Positions 48,637 through 58,017 are shown, counted from the first letter of the stretch. The stretch: 64,000 nt of DNA from Serratia liquefaciens (GCF_027594825.1 NZ_CP088930.1:2417019-2481018); one strand, 5' to 3'. Notes: a model not told the origin generated them from the letters alone. A program made the numbers and translations.

Positions 48637-49347
48637 ATGAGTGAAGCATCGACAACCGTGGCGACCATCTGCCAGACGCTGAACGCCCGGATCGCCGGGG
48701 GGGAGTTCAGCGCCGACGGCAAATTGCCTTCGGAACGAGCTCTGAGCGAACAGTTTTCCACCACCCGTATTACGCTGCAGGAAGCGCTCGGTCAGTTGGA
48801 GGCGCAGGGCGTGATCTACCGTCAGGTGAGGCGCGGCTGGTTTATCTCGCCGCCGCGGTTGATCTACAACCCTCTGCAGCGCAGCCACTTCCACGCCATG
48901 GCGCAACAGCAAGGGCGTGATGCCCATACCGAAGTGATCGACAGCGCCACCGTGCCGCTGCGCGACGACCTGAGCCAAAAACTGGCTTTACCGTCCGGTA
49001 CCGAGGTCTATCGCATTCGTCGCTTGCGCTACATCGATGGCCGCGCGGTGCTGTATTGCGAGCACTACCTCAACCCGGCCTACTTTGCCGGCATTCTGGA
49101 GGAAGATTTAACCCAGTCGCTGACCGGGTTGTATGCCGAACGCTACGGCATTCGCTACGGGCGGGTGCGTTTCGATATGCTGCCAACCCTGCTGTCGCAG
49201 GAAGCGGCAGCCATGCTGAAGGTCACCTACGGCAGCCCGGCATTGTTCATTACCCGGGTAAACCGCGATCAGCACGCTCGGGTGATTGACTGCGATTTGG
49301 AGTACTGGCGATACGACGCGCTGCACATTGACGTCGAAGCGCTGTAA
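48637..49347 (+). CDS. GntR-family (HutC/UTRA) regulator, PhnR-like
   Basis: A 236-residue regulator. The N-terminal winged helix is DGKLPSERALSEQFSTTRIT with LQEALGQLEAQGVIYRQVRR. The C-terminal UTRA effector domain (from about 75) includes LPSGTEVYRIRRLRYIDGRA, VLYCEHYLNPAYF and the end RVIDCDLEYWRYDAL. It is divergent from the ABC operon and probably represses it until the transported compound or a product binds. The start codon has only a weak Shine-Dalgarno. Confidence 0.88.
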   Translation: MSEASTTVATICQTLNARIAGGEFSADGKLPSERALSEQFSTTRITLQEALGQLEAQGVIYRQVRRGWFISPPRLIYNPLQRSHFHAMAQQQGRDAHTEVIDSATVPLRDDLSQKLALPSGTEVYRIRRLRYIDGRAVLYCEHYLNPAYFAGILEEDLTQSLTGLYAERYGIRYGRVRFDMLPTLLSQEAAAMLKVTYGSPALFITRVNRDQHARVIDCDLEYWRYDALHIDVEAL

Positions 49348-49350
49348 TGA

Positions 49351-49374
49351 CATGGGCGCATTGCTGCGCCCATG
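49351..49374. terminator. Hairpin between the GntR gene and metH
   Basis: CATGGGCGCA pairs perfectly with TGCGCCCATG around TTGC. It separates convergent genes, without a T-run. Confidence 0.55.
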
Positions 49375-49384
49375 AAAGAGAGGA

Positions 49385-52300
49385 TCAGTCGGCGTCGTAA
49401 CCGAGGTTAGGCGCTAACCAGCGTTCAACCTCGCCGACGCTCATGCCTTTGCGCGCCGCATAATCTTCCACCTGATCGCGCTGGATCTGCGCCACCGCGA
49501 AATATTTGCTCTGCGGGTGGCTGAAGTACCAACCGGATACCGCCGCCCCCGGCCACATGGCGAAGGATTCGGTCAGCACCATGCCGGTATGACGGTTAAC
49601 GTCCAGCAGTCGCCAGATTTCCGCTTTCTCGGTATGTTCCGGACAGGCCGGATACCCCGGAGCCGGACGAATGCCCTGGTAATTCTCGCGGATCAGCTCT
49701 TCGTTGCTCAGGTTCTCGTCGCTGGCAAAGCCCCAGTGCACCTTGCGCACCTGTTCGTGCAGGTACTCGGCGAAAGCCTCCGCCAAACGGTCGGACAGTG
49801 CCTTCACCATGATTTTATTGTAATCATCGTGCTGCGCGTCATAGGCCGCCGCCAGTTCATCCTCCTCCAACCCGCCGGTCACCGCGAAAGCCCCGAAGTA
49901 GTCGGCCGTGCCGCTGCTTTTCGGCGCGACGAAGTCGGCCAGGCAGTAGTTCGGGAAGTCGGTTTTCTCGGTCTGCTGGCGCAGATGGCGACTGACCACC
50001 AGCACCTCATCGCGATTTTCGTCGCGATAAACTTCAACGTCGTCACCGACCCGGTTAGCCGGGAACAGGCCATAAACGCCGCGCGGGTTAAGAGTGCCGT
50101 TAGCGGCCAGCCTATCCAGCATCTGGTTGGCGTCGGCAAACAGCCGCTTGGCTTCTTCCCCCACCACTTCATCCTCCAGAATGCGTGGATATTTGCCCGC
50201 CAGCGACCAGGTCATAAAGAACGGCGTCCAGTCGATGTAATGCCGCAGCGTCTCGATACTGGCTTCGACCGGGTAAACACCCAGTTGCTTCGGCACCGGC
50301 GGCTGGTAATTTTCCCAGTCCAGCACCATGGCATTCGCACGCGCTTTCTGCAGGTCAACCGGCGGAGTTCGCGGTTTCTTGCGTGCGTGCTGAATGCGGA
50401 CGGTTTCGTATTCTTTACGGGTTCTCGCCACAAAATCGTCGCGCTGAGCGTCAGAAAGCAATGCCGACACCACGCCCACGGTACGCGAGGCATTTTGTAC
50501 GTAGGTGGTTGAGCCGCTGTAATTCTGCTCAATCTTCACCGCAGTATGGGCCTTGGAGGTGGTAGCGCCGCCGATCAGCAGCGGCAGGGTAAAGCCCTGA
50601 CGCTCCATCTCTTTGGCCACGTTGACCATCTCGTCCAGCGACGGGGTGATCAGCCCGGACAGGCCGATAATATCCACATTCTGCTCGCGCGCGGTTTTCA
50701 GGATTTTCTCCGTCGGCACCATCACGCCCAGATCGACAATTTCGTAATTGTTGCACTGCAGCACCACGCCAACGATATTCTTGCCGATGTCGTGCACATC
50801 GCCCTTCACCGTCGCCAGCAGGATTTTGCCTGCCGTTGAGCCCTTTTGCTTGCTGGCCTCAATGTACGGCTCCAGATAGGCCACCGCCTGTTTCATCACG
50901 CGGGCGGATTTCACCACCTGCGGCAGGAACATCTTGCCTTCGCCGAACAGATCGCCGACGACGTTCATGCCCGCCATCAGCGGCCCCTCGATCACTTCGA
51001 TCGGACGATCCGCCCTCTGCCGGGCCTCTTCGGTATCGAGCTCGATAAACTCGGTGATGCCTTTCACCAGCGAGTATTCCAGCCGTTTTTCGACCGCCCA
51101 GCCGCGCCATTCCGCCTGCTGCACAGCCACTTCATTGTCTTTGCTGCCGCGGTATTTTTCCGCCAGTTCCAGCAGCCGTTCGGTGCCGTCGTCACGGCGG
51201 TTGAGGATCACGTCTTCCACCGCATCACGCAGCTCTGCCGTCAGATCGTCATAGATCGCCAGTTGCCCGGCGTTAACGATCCCCATGTCCATGCCGTTGC
51301 GGATCGCGTGATACAGGAACACCGCGTGGATCGCTTCGCGTACAGGATCGTTGCCGCGGAATGAAAACGACACGTTGGACACGCCGCCGGAAATCATCGC
51401 GTGCGGCAGGTGAGTTTTGATGTCGGCACAGGCCTCGATAAAGTCGACGGCGTAGTTGTTATGCTCTTCGATACCGGTAGCAACGGCGAAAATATTCGGG
51501 TCGAAAATGATGTCTTCCGGTGGGAAGCCGACGCGCTCGGTCAGAATTTTGTAGGCGCGGCGGCAAATCTCGAATTTGCGCTCGCGCGTATCGGCCTGGC
51601 CCACTTCGTCAAACGCCATCACCACCACCGCGGCACCGTATCGACGCACCAGCTTGGCGTGGTGAATGAAGGCCTCTTCACCCTCTTTCATCGAGATGGA
51701 GTTAACGATGCCCTTACCCTGAATGCACTTCAGGCCTTTTTCGATCACCGACCATTTGGAGGAGTCGATCATGATTGGCACGCGGGCGATATCCGGTTCA
51801 CCGGCGATCAGGTTGAGGAAACGTACCATCGCCGCTTCCGCGTCGAGCATCCCCTCATCCATGTTGATGTCGATAATCTGGGCGCCGCTTTCTACCTGCT
51901 GGCGCGCTACGGCCAGCGCTTCGCTGTATTTCTCTTCTTTGATCAGCCGCTTAAAACGTGCCGAGCCGGTGACGTTGGTTCGTTCGCCCACGTTGACGAA
52001 CAGCGTTTTGGCATCGATGTTTAGCGGCTCCAGCCCCGCCAGACGGCAGGCAACCGGGATCTCCGGCAGTGGGCGCGGTGGCACGCCCGCTACGGCCTTG
52101 ACCATGGCAGCAATGTGCTCTGGCGTGGTACCGCAGCAGCCGCCGATAATATTCAGGAAGCCGGCTTGCGCCCACTCCCCGACCTGTTTCGCCATCTCTT
52201 GCGCATCCAGATCGTATTCACCGAACGCATTAGGTAAACCGGCATTGGGGTGCGCGGTAACGTAGCTTTCCGATATGCGCGACAGTTCGGCAACGTATTG

Positions 52301-53065
52301 ACGCAGTTCATCCGGCCCCAGCGCACAGTTCAGGCCAAAGCTCAGCGGGTTGACGTGCCGCATCGAGTTATAGAAGGCTTCGGTGGTTTGACCGGACAGG
52401 GTTCGGCCGGAAGCATCGGTGATGGTGCCGGAAATCATGATCGGCAACGAAACCCCCAGGGCTTCGAATTCGGTTTCCACCGCGAAGGCGGCGGCCTTGG
52501 CGTTCAGGGTATCGAAGATGGTTTCGATCATGATCAGATCGACACCGCCCTCCACCAGCGCACGCGTCGACTCGCGGTAGGCCTCCACCAGTTCGTCGAA
52601 AGAAACGTTACGAAATGCCGGATCGTTGACGTTCGGAGAAATGGAGGCGGTGCGGTTGGTCGGCCCCAGCACCCCGGCCACGTAGCGGGGCTGCTCTGGG
52701 GTACGCGCAGTCCATTCGTCGGCGCAGGCACGCGCCAGGCAGGCGGCCTGATAGTTAATCTCGGCCGACAGCGACTCCATATGGTAGTCGGCCATGGCGA
52801 TGGAGGTAGAGTTGAAGGTATTGGTTTCGAGGATGTCGGCTCCCGCTTCCAGATAGCCGTAGTGAATGGCGGTTATGACCTCGGGCTTGGTCAGCACCAG
52901 CAGATCGTTATTGCCTTTCAGATCGCTTTGCCAGTCGGCAAAACGCTCACCGCGAAAGTCGCTCTCTTCCAGACGGTAGCTTTGGATCATGGTGCCCATG
53001 CCGCCGTCCAACACTAAAATTCGCTGCGCTAACTGCCGGCGCAGTTGTTCTACTCGATTTGTCAC
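49385..53065 (-). CDS. metH: Cobalamin-dependent methionine synthase MetH (GTG start)
   Basis: A 1226-residue four-module enzyme that transfers methyl from methyltetrahydrofolate to homocysteine through B12. The homocysteine/zinc domain ([11 protein letters not shown]) is followed by the folate domain ([12 protein letters not shown]), the B12 domain with [13 protein letters not shown] (DxHxxG cobalt-ligand motif), and the activation domain with [15 protein letters not shown] for S-adenosylmethionine. The frame reaches back to 53119, but GTG at 53065 has AAGGGG upstream and matches the E. coli N-terminus. It is divergent from iclR. Confidence 0.97.
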   Translation of the reverse strand: MTNRVEQLRRQLAQRILVLDGGMGTMIQSYRLEESDFRGERFADWQSDLKGNNDLLVLTKPEVITAIHYGYLEAGADILETNTFNSTSIAMADYHMESLSAEINYQAACLARACADEWTARTPEQPRYVAGVLGPTNRTASISPNVNDPAFRNVSFDELVEAYRESTRALVEGGVDLIMIETIFDTLNAKAAAFAVETEFEALGVSLPIMISGTITDASGRTLSGQTTEAFYNSMRHVNPLSFGLNCALGPDELRQYVAELSRISESYVTAHPNAGLPNAFGEYDLDAQEMAKQVGEWAQAGFLNIIGGCCGTTPEHIAAMVKAVAGVPPRPLPEIPVACRLAGLEPLNIDAKTLFVNVGERTNVTGSARFKRLIKEEKYSEALAVARQQVESGAQIIDINMDEGMLDAEAAMVRFLNLIAGEPDIARVPIMIDSSKWSVIEKGLKCIQGKGIVNSISMKEGEEAFIHHAKLVRRYGAAVVVMAFDEVGQADTRERKFEICRRAYKILTERVGFPPEDIIFDPNIFAVATGIEEHNNYAVDFIEACADIKTHLPHAMISGGVSNVSFSFRGNDPVREAIHAVFLYHAIRNGMDMGIVNAGQLAIYDDLTAELRDAVEDVILNRRDDGTERLLELAEKYRGSKDNEVAVQQAEWRGWAVEKRLEYSLVKGITEFIELDTEEARQRADRPIEVIEGPLMAGMNVVGDLFGEGKMFLPQVVKSARVMKQAVAYLEPYIEASKQKGSTAGKILLATVKGDVHDIGKNIVGVVLQCNNYEIVDLGVMVPTEKILKTAREQNVDIIGLSGLITPSLDEMVNVAKEMERQGFTLPLLIGGATTSKAHTAVKIEQNYSGSTTYVQNASRTVGVVSALLSDAQRDDFVARTRKEYETVRIQHARKKPRTPPVDLQKARANAMVLDWENYQPPVPKQLGVYPVEASIETLRHYIDWTPFFMTWSLAGKYPRILEDEVVGEEAKRLFADANQMLDRLAANGTLNPRGVYGLFPANRVGDDVEVYRDENRDEVLVVSRHLRQQTEKTDFPNYCLADFVAPKSSGTADYFGAFAVTGGLEEDELAAAYDAQHDDYNKIMVKALSDRLAEAFAEYLHEQVRKVHWGFASDENLSNEELIRENYQGIRPAPGYPACPEHTEKAEIWRLLDVNRHTGMVLTESFAMWPGAAVSGWYFSHPQSKYFAVAQIQRDQVEDYAARKGMSVGEVERWLAPNLGYDAD

Positions 53066-53166
53066 TGTAGCCCCTTCAATTACCGATCCAGCCCATCGCT
53101 CAATTGCTGCAAAAACCAACGAGTCATCCTAGCACAGGTTGTGTCGGCAAAGGGGCGAGCGGTTAT

Positions 53167-53179
53167 TGAGAGTTTTTCA
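53167..53179 (-). promoter_or_regulatory. Possible MetR site upstream of metH
   Basis: TGAGAGTTTTTCA resembles the MetR box TGAA-N5-TTCA, about 100 bases before the metH start. MetR activates metH in E. coli. Confidence 0.35.
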
Positions 53180-53278
53180 GGTTGTCTGGCAACACATCCG
53201 ATGAGCTGATTGACGGCTTGCATTTCACACGTAAAAAACGAAAATGAATTCCATCATACGGAAAAAGGAATGTGAATC

Positions 53279-54109
53279 ATGGTCACCCCCGTTCCCGCCA
53301 AACGTGGCAAGAAGCCCCGCGCTGCATCTCCGAGCGCCAGTGCGGCAACCGGTCAGGTACAGTCGCTGACCCGTGGCCTGAAATTATTGGAATACATTGC
53401 CGAAGCTCAGGGCAACGTGGCGTTGACCGATCTGGCCCAACAGGCGGGGTTACCGAATTCCACCACTCACCGTCTGCTTTCCACCATGCAACAGCAAGGG
53501 TTCGTGCGTCAGGTCGGCGATCTGGGCCTGTGGACTATAGGTTCGCACGCCTTTGTGGTGGGCAGCAGTTTTCTGCAAAGCCGCAATCTGCTGGCAATGG
53601 TACACCCCACGCTGCGTCGCCTGATGGAAGAGTCCGGCGAAACGGTTAACCTCGCGGTGCTGGATACCAGCGAGTACCAGGCGATTATTATCGACCAGGT
53701 GCAATGCACTGCGCTGATGCGCATGTCTGCGCCCATCGGCGGTAAACTGCCGATGCACGCCTCCGGTGCCGGCAAAGCCTTTCTTTCCACCTTGCCGGAC
53801 GATCAGGTCACCAAACTGCTGCATCAAAAGGGCATGCAAACCTATACCCCGCATACGCTGACGCCGCACAACCTGAAGGAAGGGCTGGCGCAGATCCGCA
53901 AGCAGGGTTTCTCGTTTGACGATGAAGAGCATGCGCTTGGCCTGCGCTGCGTGGCGGCCTGCATTTTTGACGAGCACCGCGAAGCCTTCGCTGCCATCTC
54001 GATTTCCGGGCCCATATCGCGTATCACCGACAACCGCGTGATTGAGCTGGGCGCGTTAGTGATCCATGCCGCGAAAGAGATCAGCCTGGAATACGGCGGC
54101 GTACGTTAA
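53279..54109 (+). CDS. iclR: Glyoxylate-bypass repressor IclR
   Basis: A 276-residue regulator. The winged helix is ALTDLAQQAGLPNSTTHRLL-like (VALTDLAQQAGLPNSTTHRL) and the effector domain contains GKLPMHASGAGKAFLSTL, DDEEHALGLRCVAACIFDEH and ISISGPISRIT. It controls aceBAK in E. coli, with glyoxylate and pyruvate as effectors. The metH/iclR divergence is as in E. coli. aceK does not follow here: the next gene is yhfZ. AAGGAATGTGAATC before the ATG provides the ribosome site. Confidence 0.95.
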   Translation: MVTPVPAKRGKKPRAASPSASAATGQVQSLTRGLKLLEYIAEAQGNVALTDLAQQAGLPNSTTHRLLSTMQQQGFVRQVGDLGLWTIGSHAFVVGSSFLQSRNLLAMVHPTLRRLMEESGETVNLAVLDTSEYQAIIIDQVQCTALMRMSAPIGGKLPMHASGAGKAFLSTLPDDQVTKLLHQKGMQTYTPHTLTPHNLKEGLAQIRKQGFSFDDEEHALGLRCVAACIFDEHREAFAAISISGPISRITDNRVIELGALVIHAAKEISLEYGGVR

Positions 54110-54136
54110 AGTGGAGCAACGCCGTTGCATTAAACC

Positions 54137-54154
54137 TTCAAATAATCGAATATT
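54137..54154. promoter_or_regulatory. ATTC-type inverted motif upstream of yhfZ
   Basis: On the minus strand AATATTCGATTATTTGAAGG resembles AATATTCAAATAAATGAATG found ahead of yhfX (56784-56803) and ATATTCAAAAAAATGAGG ahead of yhfY. It could be a binding site of the cluster regulator. Confidence 0.4.
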
Positions 54155-54160
54155 ATCAGA

Positions 54161-54280
54161 CTGCTGACAAAGCCCGGGATTAGGGAGAGCGTGGCGTAGG
54201 GGTCGTAGCGGCTTGCCCGCCGGAGCGCCCCTCGGTGCGCTAGGCCCGGGTATCTCGGGTTCAAAGACCACTTTGTCGTC
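54161..54280. repeat. 120-bp GC-rich foldback (MITE-like) element
   Basis: The ends are inverted: GACAAAG (54166-54172) and CTTTGTC (54271-54277). Inside, CCCGGG occurs at 54173-54178 and 54245-54250, AGGGG (54198-54202) pairs with CCCCT (54228-54232), and CGGC with GCCG at the tip (54209-54222). The nested arms make one long imperfect hairpin. It is sharply GC-rich between AT-rich flanks and codes for nothing convincing. It may be a mobile palindromic repeat, a structured RNA or the iclR terminator. Confidence 0.55.
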
Positions 54281-54321
54281 AAACTCATATTATACGTTTT
54301 ATCGCCCCCAACGAGCCGCCA

Positions 54322-55221
54322 ATGAGAGATAAATTCATTAAGAAAGAAGGTATTGCGCTTATCCAGCTCGCCAGATATTTGCTGGATGAGAAGCCGATGA
54401 ACCGGTTACGCACTATCGATGAACTCTCTGAAAGTTTTGGTCTTTCCGTTGGCATTGTGCAAAACGCACTTAAATCGCTGGAAAACAGCGGCTGTATTCA
54501 GTTGGAACGGCGCGGCCGCAACGGGACGCAATTAAAACAGTTAAACTATCAGGCGCTCCTTTCCCAGGCCGATATTGGCAACATTGTTTGTGCGATGCCA
54601 CTGCCCTACACCAAACTTTATGAGGGCTTAGCCAGCGGTCTGAAAATACAGTTTGGGCAAATACCGCTTTACTACGCGCATATGCGCGGAGCCAGCGTAC
54701 GTATCGAATGCCTGCTGGATGGTATCTACGACATGGCCGTCGTGTCCCATCTGGCCGCCAGAGAAGTTTTACAGGCGGGCAAAGCCCGTATTGCGCTGGA
54801 GTTAGGCGCGGGATCCTATGTTTCAGGCCACCAGATGGTTTACCGCCGTGGCGAAGAAAACAACATCCGTCGTGTGGGCCTGGATCCTCGTTCGCCAGAT
54901 CAACGCCAATTGTCCGAACTCTACTTCCATGGGCAAGAGGTTGAATATGTCGATACGCCATATCACGACTGTTTAAACCAAATAGAAAAAGGCAATATTG
55001 ATTCAGCTATCTGGAATCTGGTGCAGGACTTTGCCAGTGACACCCTGGCCGCTATTCCCTTGCAAGGCCACCCTTCCTATATTCAAGCCTCTGAAGCCGT
55101 GCTGCTTATTCGCAGCGATGACGCTCTAATTCAACGTCTTGTGGCACGTCAGGTTGACAAAAAACAACTGCTGCAGCACCAGCAAAATGTCGTTTCGGGA
55201 AAGGAAGAACCCTTTTACTGA
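54322..55221 (+). CDS. yhfZ: YhfZ-type transcriptional regulator
   Basis: A 299-residue protein matching E. coli YhfZ. The N-terminal winged helix-turn-helix is RLRTIDELSESFGLSVGIVQ with NALKSLENSGCIQLERRGRN. The larger C-terminal part looks like a substrate-binding-protein fold (IVCAMPLPYTKLYEGLASGL to EAVLLIRSDD), probably sensing a small molecule. It is the first gene of the yhf cluster and its likely local regulator. Spacing to the next gene is 160 AT-rich bases. The effector is unknown. No strong Shine-Dalgarno is seen before the ATG at 54322. Confidence 0.85.
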   Translation: MRDKFIKKEGIALIQLARYLLDEKPMNRLRTIDELSESFGLSVGIVQNALKSLENSGCIQLERRGRNGTQLKQLNYQALLSQADIGNIVCAMPLPYTKLYEGLASGLKIQFGQIPLYYAHMRGASVRIECLLDGIYDMAVVSHLAAREVLQAGKARIALELGAGSYVSGHQMVYRRGEENNIRRVGLDPRSPDQRQLSELYFHGQEVEYVDTPYHDCLNQIEKGNIDSAIWNLVQDFASDTLAAIPLQGHPSYIQASEAVLLIRSDDALIQRLVARQVDKKQLLQHQQNVVSGKEEPFY

Positions 55222-55233
55222 TTAAGCTTTGTA

Positions 55234-55312
55234 TATAATTAATGCCAACCATTATTTACAGCTTCAAGATAACAAAACCCACCACGTTATATTAATACCT
55301 TGAAAGAGGTAT
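55234..55312 (+). promoter_or_regulatory. Promoter-like region and inverted repeat before the unknown gene
   Basis: TGTATATAAT gives a good extended -10 (TATAAT at 55234-55239). Further down, ATACCT-TGAAAG-AGGTAT (55295-55312) is a perfect 6-bp inverted repeat with 6-base spacer, an operator-like layout. Together they suggest that the next gene has its own control. Confidence 0.45.
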
Positions 55313-55381
55313 AAAATAACCGCGTTAGTTTGTTCCGGAATCATATCCAATGTGTCAGGAATAAAGATAAGGAATGTGAAA

Positions 55382-56266
55382 ATGAAACGCGAAGATAAAT
55401 ATAATCACGGTGACTACAATGATTTTCTAACGGCCATAAGAACATTTGAATGCTCTATTGATCCTAAAGACGCCGACTATTATGACGAGCATTACGAAGA
55501 TGACAAAGCAGCAACCTATCAACAAGTTGAGTATCCAGGTCGCGTAATTCGCGACAAAAATGGCGTCCCCTTGCAAAGTACTACGTCAATAAAAGGCTAT
55601 TTCATTAAGCTTGGTATTGATAAATACTATACGCGCGGCTCCAGCGACCCTGAGATGTTTCGCAAGATGCAATATGCCGTGATGAATTATCTGGGTTTTG
55701 TCGGCTATCAGTTCAGTGAACATGATCTTTGGGATCTTGGTTATTACGCCCATTATGATAATGAAAATCTCCCCATGTACTATTCAGATGTCGACGTCAG
55801 CAATTGGTCCAATGGAGTGCGAGAAAAAATAATGGATCTTCCGGACGGGAAAATCCATGTTACCGACGTAAATACCTGGAAGGGGGCATTTACCGGCAAA
55901 CACGGTATCAGTTCTTTCGCCGATGTCATCGACCCGGATAAACAAGAATTTATTGCCCGCGATCATTTCGACAATAAATACCAAAATATTGTTTTGCAGC
56001 TGGCCGACCATGGCAAAACCCTGAATGATTATCTGGGGAGTACGCTACGCTGGAGCGAATGCCAGCCCAGGTTAGCCCCACCCGGTGGGCGTTCTGATGA
56101 GGTCACCCTCACTTTATCCGGCTTACTGGCCGGCGCTCATCTGCGCGGGGCGGAAGGCGTTGTCGCCCTGTTGGTCAGGCATGAAAACCATGCTGATGAG
56201 AACAAAACGGCCATCTTGCAGTATGTCTATGATTTTGGCGGCTACAGTACGCCTTATGATCAGTAA
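55382..56266 (+). CDS. Unrecognised protein with lysozyme-like motifs, inserted in the yhf cluster
   Basis: A 294-residue protein I cannot name. There is no signal peptide or membrane segment. Residues 14-23 (DFLTAIRTFE) and 103-113 (YLGFVGYQFSE, then DLWDLGYY) recall the catalytic-glutamate and GxLGxYQFG motifs of lysozyme/transglycosylase-like domains; Glu23 would be the catalytic residue. This is motif resemblance only. The N-terminal two thirds is AT-rich and acidic, the last 80 residues GC-richer. The ATG at 55382 has TAAGGA 8 bases upstream; GTG 55352 is rejected. It is flanked by its own promoter-like region and a hairpin. E. coli has no gene between yhfZ and yhfY. Confidence 0.7.
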   Translation: MKREDKYNHGDYNDFLTAIRTFECSIDPKDADYYDEHYEDDKAATYQQVEYPGRVIRDKNGVPLQSTTSIKGYFIKLGIDKYYTRGSSDPEMFRKMQYAVMNYLGFVGYQFSEHDLWDLGYYAHYDNENLPMYYSDVDVSNWSNGVREKIMDLPDGKIHVTDVNTWKGAFTGKHGISSFADVIDPDKQEFIARDHFDNKYQNIVLQLADHGKTLNDYLGSTLRWSECQPRLAPPGGRSDEVTLTLSGLLAGAHLRGAEGVVALLVRHENHADENKTAILQYVYDFGGYSTPYDQ

Positions 56267-56285
56267 ATCGGGCATGCGTTTGGCC

Positions 56286-56303
56286 GGCGCCCGGTGTGGC
56301 GCC
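56286..56303 (+). terminator. Hairpin after the unknown gene
   Basis: GGCGCC (56286-56291) pairs with GGCGCC (56298-56303) around CGGTGT, followed by TCATTATAATTT. The tail is AT-rich but not a pure T-run, so it is a moderate terminator candidate. Confidence 0.45.
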
Positions 56304-56385
56304 TCATTATAATTTGTGATCTTGTTCAAGTAATAATCGCTTCCCCGTTGTCGTCCGTCATGGGCTCACTTACCATTTCATTTAT

Positions 56386-56403
56386 ATATTCAAAAAAATG
56401 AGG
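56386..56403. promoter_or_regulatory. ATTC-type motif directly before yhfY
   Basis: ATATTCAAAAAAATGAGG shares TATTCAAA-N-AAATGA with the copy before yhfX (56785-56800). It overlaps the yhfY ribosome site (AGGA at 56401). Confidence 0.4.
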
Positions 56404-56410
56404 ATATAAA

Positions 56411-56761
56411 ATGATACACCAGGGCCTGAACACGCTGCGACAAGCCAAAGTGATTGATGAAGACATTTATCAGGGAATGCTGGCCGTCGTCGAACAGCTG
56501 CAACAGCATTGCCAACGCCCGTTACCCGCTGAACAAGGCTGGTTGGCTATCGCACACATGGCCAATGCGCTAATGCGTTGCCGCCAGCAGCAACCTGTCT
56601 CACCGTTGGACAACGAAATATTGGCGGAAATAGCGGAAGCAGGGAAATTGGAAGAGGTGCGCGCGCTCAATAATGCCCTGATGAAAAACTTTACCCTCGA
56701 ACTTCATCCCGATGAAGAAGGCTATCTGCTGGTCAATTGGTACAGTTTGAGCAAAGCATAA
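56411..56761 (+). CDS. yhfY: YhfY-type PRD-domain protein
   Basis: A 116-residue, mostly helical protein matching the PRD-like YhfY. The conserved part runs QGWLAIAHMANALMRCRQQQ and ends in EGYLLVNWYSLSKA. It has no DNA-binding or membrane segment. PRD domains in other proteins are phosphorylated by the PTS and regulate transcription; here the domain stands alone, so its role is unclear. AGGATATAAA lies before the ATG. Confidence 0.8.
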   Translation: MIHQGLNTLRQAKVIDEDIYQGMLAVVEQLQQHCQRPLPAEQGWLAIAHMANALMRCRQQQPVSPLDNEILAEIAEAGKLEEVRALNNALMKNFTLELHPDEEGYLLVNWYSLSKA

Positions 56762-56783
56762 TTGACATGAATAATTTCTCTTA

Positions 56784-56803
56784 AATATTCAAATAAATGA
56801 ATG
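56784..56803. promoter_or_regulatory. ATTC-type inverted motif before yhfX
   Basis: AATATTCAAATAAATGAATG contains ATTCA-N6-TGAAT, an almost perfect inverted repeat. It is the best-formed of three similar motifs in the yhf cluster and may be the operator of YhfZ. Confidence 0.45.
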
Positions 56804-56841
56804 TTTATCGCAAGGATGACAAACCAGGAGTAAAGGGAACA

Positions 56842-58017
56842 ATGTTTATTACTGCGTTACAACGGCAAAATCCTGCGCTGATCGGCACTGCCGTAGCACT
56901 ATGGCAACAGCGAATCCTTCGCCCGGACAGCTACGTGATCGATGTTGATACCGTAGAGGAAAACGCCCGACACATATTGCAAATCGCTCAGCAGCATCAC
57001 CTGACGCCTTATGTCATGAGCAAACAATTTGGCCGCAACCCCTGGTTATGCCAACGCATTATCAATCTGGGTTTTCCGGGCGCCGCCGCTGTCGATTTCA
57101 AAGAGGCGCAGCAGCTAATGCAGCATCGCGTTCCCTTGTGCCACGCAGGGCATCTGGTTCAGATCCCTGACGGTGAGATCGCCGCCATTCTGAAACAGCG
57201 GCCAGAAGCGATCACCGTCTTTTCGATTGAAAAAGCCCGCAGCGTCGCTGAACAAGCAAAAAAAATAGGCATCACGCAATCCTTGTTGCTAAAAGTCTAT
57301 CAGGAAGGTGACCTCCTCTACCCTGGGCAAGAGGGCGGCTTTCTGCTGGATGATGTCGTGATCGCCGCCAGACAAATAACACAGCTGGGGCACGTGCAGG
57401 TGGTCGGCGTCACCCATTTCCCCTGCCTGCTTAGCCATAAAGCCGGCGATATCCCGCAGACGACCCCCAACTTTGCCACCCTGATTGAAGCTGTGGCTCG
57501 CCTGCGTCAGGCCGGCTTCCAGATATGCCAAATCAATGCCCCCTCCGCCAATAGCTGCTCGTCGTTGCCGATGCTCGCACAGCTTGGCGTGACCCACATA
57601 GAGCCGGGGCACGCGTTCACAGGGACCTTCCCGGCGAACGTTTTTGGTACTGAGCCAGAACGCCTGGCAATGCTATATATGACTGAAATATCTCATCATT
57701 ATAAAGAACTCAGCTTCTGCTATGGCGGCGGACACTATCGCCGCAGCCACGTCCAACACGCGCTGGTGTTCACCCCTGATGGCCAGATGAGCCAAACCGA
57801 AGTGGTGCCGCCGGAGGACCACAGTATTGATTATTACCTGGGGCTACGCGGGACGTTCCCTATTGGTAGCGTAGTCATCATGTGTTTTCGCACCCAAATT
57901 TTCGTTACCCGCAGCGACGTCGCCATGGTGTGCGGCATTTCGCGGGGTGCCCCGCAGCTTGCCGGGGTATTCGACAGCCAGGGAAACAGACTCAGCCATT
58001 CAGGAGATGCCCGGTGA
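56842..58017 (+). CDS. yhfX: YhfX, PLP-dependent alanine-racemase-like protein
   Basis: A 391-residue fold-type III PLP protein. The cofactor lysine is Lys61 in PYVMSKQFGRNPW. Other conserved stretches are HLVQIPDGE, VTHFPCLLSHK, NAPSANSCSSLPMLAQLGVT and YCYGGGHYRRSH. Family enzymes act on amino acids or similar amines; the substrate of YhfX is unknown. The frame begins at 56797, but AAGGGAACA before the ATG at 56842 and alignment with E. coli YhfX (MFVEALKRQNPALI) set the start. Its TGA overlaps the GTG start of yhfW. Confidence 0.87.
   Translation: MFITALQRQNPALIGTAVALWQQRILRPDSYVIDVDTVEENARHILQIAQQHHLTPYVMSKQFGRNPWLCQRIINLGFPGAAAVDFKEAQQLMQHRVPLCHAGHLVQIPDGEIAAILKQRPEAITVFSIEKARSVAEQAKKIGITQSLLLKVYQEGDLLYPGQEGGFLLDDVVIAARQITQLGHVQVVGVTHFPCLLSHKAGDIPQTTPNFATLIEAVARLRQAGFQICQINAPSANSCSSLPMLAQLGVTHIEPGHAFTGTFPANVFGTEPERLAMLYMTEISHHYKELSFCYGGGHYRRSHVQHALVFTPDGQMSQTEVVPPEDHSIDYYLGLRGTFPIGSVVIMCFRTQIFVTRSDVAMVCGISRGAPQLAGVFDSQGNRLSHSGDAR

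Noticed and set aside
54056..54271. 71-codon minus-strand frame across the foldback element
   Set aside because: It has no family resemblance and crosses the end of iclR and the palindromic element; it is not a credible gene.
55352..55381. GTG start 10 codons upstream of the lysozyme-like gene
   Set aside because: It has no Shine-Dalgarno, whereas TAAGGA lies 8 bases before the ATG at 55382.
57882..58013. Extended start of yhfW at 57882
   Set aside because: The translated extension is the shadow of yhfX. GTG 58014 with AGGAG matches the E. coli YhfW N-terminus.
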